NCBI RefSeq assembly: GCF_963583255.1
Contig: NC_084817.1
Coordinates: 14,762,121-14,826,120 of the forward strand
Source of the DNA: Pyrus communis
Taxonomy: Eukaryota > Streptophyta > Magnoliopsida > Rosales > Rosaceae
Length of the DNA: 64,000 nucleotides
Direction of reading: 5' to 3'
Shown here: piece by piece, positions 61,271-64,000 of the stretch
Layout: each line of letters opens with the position of its first letter
Numbering within the stretch: position 1 is the stretch's first letter
Position numbers and translations under genes: made by a program
Notes under the pieces: model-generated
What the model saw: only the letters and a program-made list of their open reading frames with translations
Databases searched by the model: none
Told to the model about the DNA's origin: nothing

Positions 61271-62149
61271 ATATGTCGACCTTCGTCTTTTATGGCAAGG
61301 CAAACCTGAAGAAAATGCCCAACTCTCCCTCACCTCTGAGGGCGCACTCCCAGCAAAGCCTTTCGAAATACTCAATTCTTTCTTCTTCCCCAAAGATGAT
61401 ACCAGATGCCTGGAGTACAGATGACCCAGGAGGAAATGGCGGATTGAAGTGTGCTGATTCATTCACCGCTTCTTCAAAAGCAAAGGTATCTCATATCACC
61501 AAGGTCAAAAGCAAAAGTATCTCATATCATGCTCTTTCCCTGTCTTTTTCTTTGTCCTTGTTCTTACTCGCATGGCAAAGTGAAAGAAGCAATCAGCCGG
61601 CACTTGGAGTCAGTCTTTCGATCTGGAGCCAACTGCCTGGAATCTATTCCTGGTTGCTTACCTAGCGTTGCTCTCGAGTAGTCATCTTCAACGGTTGATA
61701 CACTTCCGGAGAAGGGACCACTTCTGCAAAGGGGAGCGAGTAAGGCAAGTGAAAATGATACATTGAAGCATGTGGAGACAAACATAGGCTGAGTTATCCT
61801 CCAACCCTTTTCAATACGAATTGGAAAGATTGAACAAAGAAACAGACCAAAGGGGTAAGCTCAGACCTTCGGGGAAGACCAAAAGAATCCTCCAGCCCAG
61901 TAGCACAAAGGAAAATCAACAAGTGGAGGAGACCAAAAGAATCATGCAGCCCAGTTCAAGAGTATGCCTGTGGAGTCACTATGATCAAAGCCTCAATGCA
62001 ATTACCAAGGAGAAGAGGGAATTTACACTCCATAACCAGATTTGCGTCCCTAAACTCTTCTCTTTGTTAATTACATTCTGCCATGTTTAGTATGTTTAAA
62101 TTTTTTTTTTTTTGTGTGTTTACTTATGTTTTGTGTGAATCTATGCTTA
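61271..62149 (+). other. T non-coding interior, distal to the gene
   Basis: No convincing gene. Short direct repeats: CAAAGGTATCTCATATCA and CAAAAGTATCTCATATCA (about 61480-61530), and AGACCAAAAGAATC...CAGCCCAG (61877 and 61931). Homologous to 43998-44370 joined to 9430-9799 in Z. Confidence 0.65.
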
Positions 62150-62187
62150 AAACATTGAGGACAATGTTTGATTTAAGTGTGGGGGGG
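62150..62187 (+). other. First polypurine-like tract of T with palindrome
   Basis: Arms AAACATTG and CAATGTTT around loop AGGA, then AAGTGTGGGGGGG (62175-62187). Same arrangement in Z, X, Q and nearly so in U. Confidence 0.65.
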
Positions 62188-63860
62188 TAACTAAGTATAT
62201 TTAATGCAAATTCGTGGGATTTTATCACCCATTACTTCAAATGTTGTTCCTTGCTGTTTTAAGGTGTTTTTAAGTTGTTTTAGAGTGTTTTTAGTGTGTT
62301 TTGTTTTATAACTCCGAAAATCACATAAAAATTTGAAAAACATGTTTTAAAAAGCCTAAAAAGAGTGTTTTGAGTCATTTTTGTGTGTTTGTATCTTAGG
62401 GTACCTTCCAACACAATGATAAGGATTTGGTTTGTAATTGCATGACGGTTAAAAAGAGTTATAAACATAGAGAAAAGTTTGATTTACTCTTGGTATATGC
62501 TTGGATATGGTTATAATGTATGACTTCACATGCAATCATAAAAGAAAAATTCGTTTTTGTAACATGCTTGAAGGAAGAAACTCATAATAACGCTACATCC
62601 CTGTGAGACTCGAGCCATTACTTTCTTTGGAGAGTTATTTTCTGTGATTCTTTGTTTTCTAAAGTTGTTGCATGATCTCATTATTCCTTGCTTGGTTACT
62701 ACTTAGAATGCAATTGTATCATGATAGAACTAAATGCTAGAACTTATATCCGTTTCATTCAAAGCATGACATTGAATTGCATAATATATATCAAGATGAA
62801 GTTGTTGCCACCATAACCAAATAGCCTTACTTCCCATATTTCGTATATATTAGTTTTAACCCCGTTGAGCCTCGTTTAGCCTATTTTCTTTGCTAACCAC
62901 ATCACCCCTTACCTAACCTAGAGTAGGACTTTCCTATACCCTTGTTCTTGAAGTATAGTGAGCATGACTTAAATGAATTCCTTTTGATTAATATGTTGCA
63001 GAAAATAAGTGTGGGGGAAGGGATTTTTGTGTGTATGTATGTGCCTAAGTCTTAAAGGAGGCACGGAAAAAAAAAAAGAAAAAAAAAATGTGAGAAAAAG
63101 AAGAAGAAAAGAAAGAAAAAGAGTGAAAATAAGTGAGAATGGACTCACAAGTGTGATTGTTGAAGAAAGGGCCCAAAAAGTTTGAATATGGCCCTAAGTT
63201 TTGTTTGACTTCCCCTTGGGTGTTCAAAGTTGACTTCTGGGTTCTAAAGGGAATTCTAAGTGCCTAATTCAATACTTTTCTCACTATTGCTTAAAGAACG
63301 TATGTTTTCCCTATCCTTTCATTGTTAGCCAACTCCCCAAGCCCCGTTACAACCTTTGACTTCTATCTTGATCGTTATCTGTTCAATAATGTGGAGTTTG
63401 GAATTGATATGAGCTTATGGAATCACTGGTTCTCGTTCTAAGTAGTAGCATTCCATTCATGAGATCATATATATACATGTTAATAATTCCAGAAAATGCT
63501 TTCCTTGTTATAACATATGTGAGTGTTCGTCTACATGTTTACATCAATCTTCTCACATATACCTAGTGTAGGGTGTGTAGTCAGAAAATCTGTGTGAAAA
63601 ACGAGTGCATATCTTGTAAGGATTTGAGCAAATTCTCTAAGGCATGTTACTACATTCAAAACATAGTTTTAAATGCTTAATTGTGAAATAATATGTGGTG
63701 ACTATGAGTAAGAATGTACTTAAGTGTGAAGATGACAAAAATCTATGGGACTAATGATTTTTAACTTGTCATGTGCATTGGAAATCCGTGAGACGATTGT
63801 TGGAAGGTGTAGGTTGTGTTTTGTTCGTTTTGTCTAGTTTCGTGTTCTTTTGTTGTTTTG
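62188..63860 (+). other. T non-coding 3' region with middle polypurine-like tract
   Basis: AT-rich, no credible ORF. AAGTGTGGGGG occurs at 63007-63017, 832 bp after the first tract and 879 bp before the last. An A-rich run lies at 63067-63120. Confidence 0.65.
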
Positions 63861-63900
63861 TTTTGCTCGAGGACTAGCAAAAGATAAGTGTGGGGGTATT
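63861..63900 (+). other. Polypurine tract of T with GAGGAC hairpin
   Basis: Hairpin 63861-63882 (arms TTTTGCT/AGCAAAA, loop CGAGGACT), then AAGTGTGGGGG at 63886-63896 and TATT before the LTR. This is the expected plus-strand primer. Confidence 0.8.
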
Positions 63901-64000
63901 TGATAGGAGCATATTCATGCGACTTAAATGGCTTGTTCTCGTGCATTTACGTTATGTTTCTTTAGTTATTTTAGTCCTTTATGCTTCTTTTGTGTGTTTT
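63901..64000 (+). repeat. Start of the 3' LTR of T
   Basis: 100 bp identical to 58574-58673, preceded by the polypurine tract. Confidence 0.9.

Larger units (their letters stand above)
58574..64000 (+). mobile_element. Element T: young non-autonomous element with intact antisense gene (continues past window)
   Basis: 5' LTR 58574-59815, primer-binding site, gag leader, antisense gene, non-coding 3' region, polypurine tract, and the first 100 bp of the 3' LTR (63901-64000). Those 100 bp are identical to the 5' LTR start. Left flank ATAGA (58569-58573) is the expected duplication. The interior is 4085 bp without gag-pol. It is the cleanest example of the family in the window. Confidence 0.88.

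Overview
The window is plant nuclear heterochromatin and contains essentially no unique host DNA. Almost all of it is a tower of LTR retrotransposons inserted into one another. All the large elements share one LTR type: it begins TGATAGGAGCATA, ends CGCATCA, is about 2.0-2.7 kb long, and is followed by a primer-binding site matching the 3' end of plant tRNA-Asp. The one long polyprotein (Gag zinc knuckle, DLGA protease, FMDD reverse transcriptase, RNase H, integrase) places the family in Ty3/Gypsy, most like the Athila/Tat group. The host is an angiosperm. A Rosaceae source (apple/pear group) is a guess from remembered similarity, not something the sequence proves.

Layout, named here for reference. 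P: right-hand LTR of a + element (1-2058), inserted in V. V: minus element whose 5' LTR is 2876-5542, sitting in an LTR of W. W: outer minus element (LTR pieces 5543-5595 and 50399-51236, interior 51237-51762). Z: complete minus element 5596-50393 (TSD CGGCA), also in the W LTR. X: minus element 9800-43997 (TSD GCAAC), inside Z. S: + LTR 10688-26681, inside X. Q: 12.8-kb coding minus element 11776-24531, inside S. A miniature TRIM element with four LTRs (24924-26035, TSD TAACA) is also inside S. R: damaged + element 30912-37348, inside X. U: coding-type minus element from 51763, inside W. T: + element 58574 to beyond the window end, inside the pol gene of U. Five solo LTRs with perfect 5-bp target duplications lie at 27348, 32955, 40608, 46789 and 55387.

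Genes. Q carries gag-pol (16299-21791, minus) broken by two in-frame stop codons. U keeps only an integrase tail here. V, Z, X and T carry a different cargo: a roughly 230-codon coiled-coil protein encoded ANTISENSE to the retroelement, with its own TATA-type promoter region. It is intact in Z and T, has one stop in X, and is truncated with a stop in V. In V, Z and T the whole gag-pol has been deleted from Gag codon 14 to the pol end, leaving a conserved 14-codon leader ORF. These are large non-autonomous elements, presumably moved by proteins of Q/U-like relatives that share the same LTR ends, primer-binding site and polypurine tracts.

The most interesting features are the antisense gene family, LTR U3 regions packed with CATGCA (RY) motifs upstream of the LTR TATA box, a triple polypurine-tract-like signal with GAGGAC-loop hairpins, and covarying hairpins in the R-U5 region. 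No tRNA, rRNA, CRISPR or ordinary host gene was seen.
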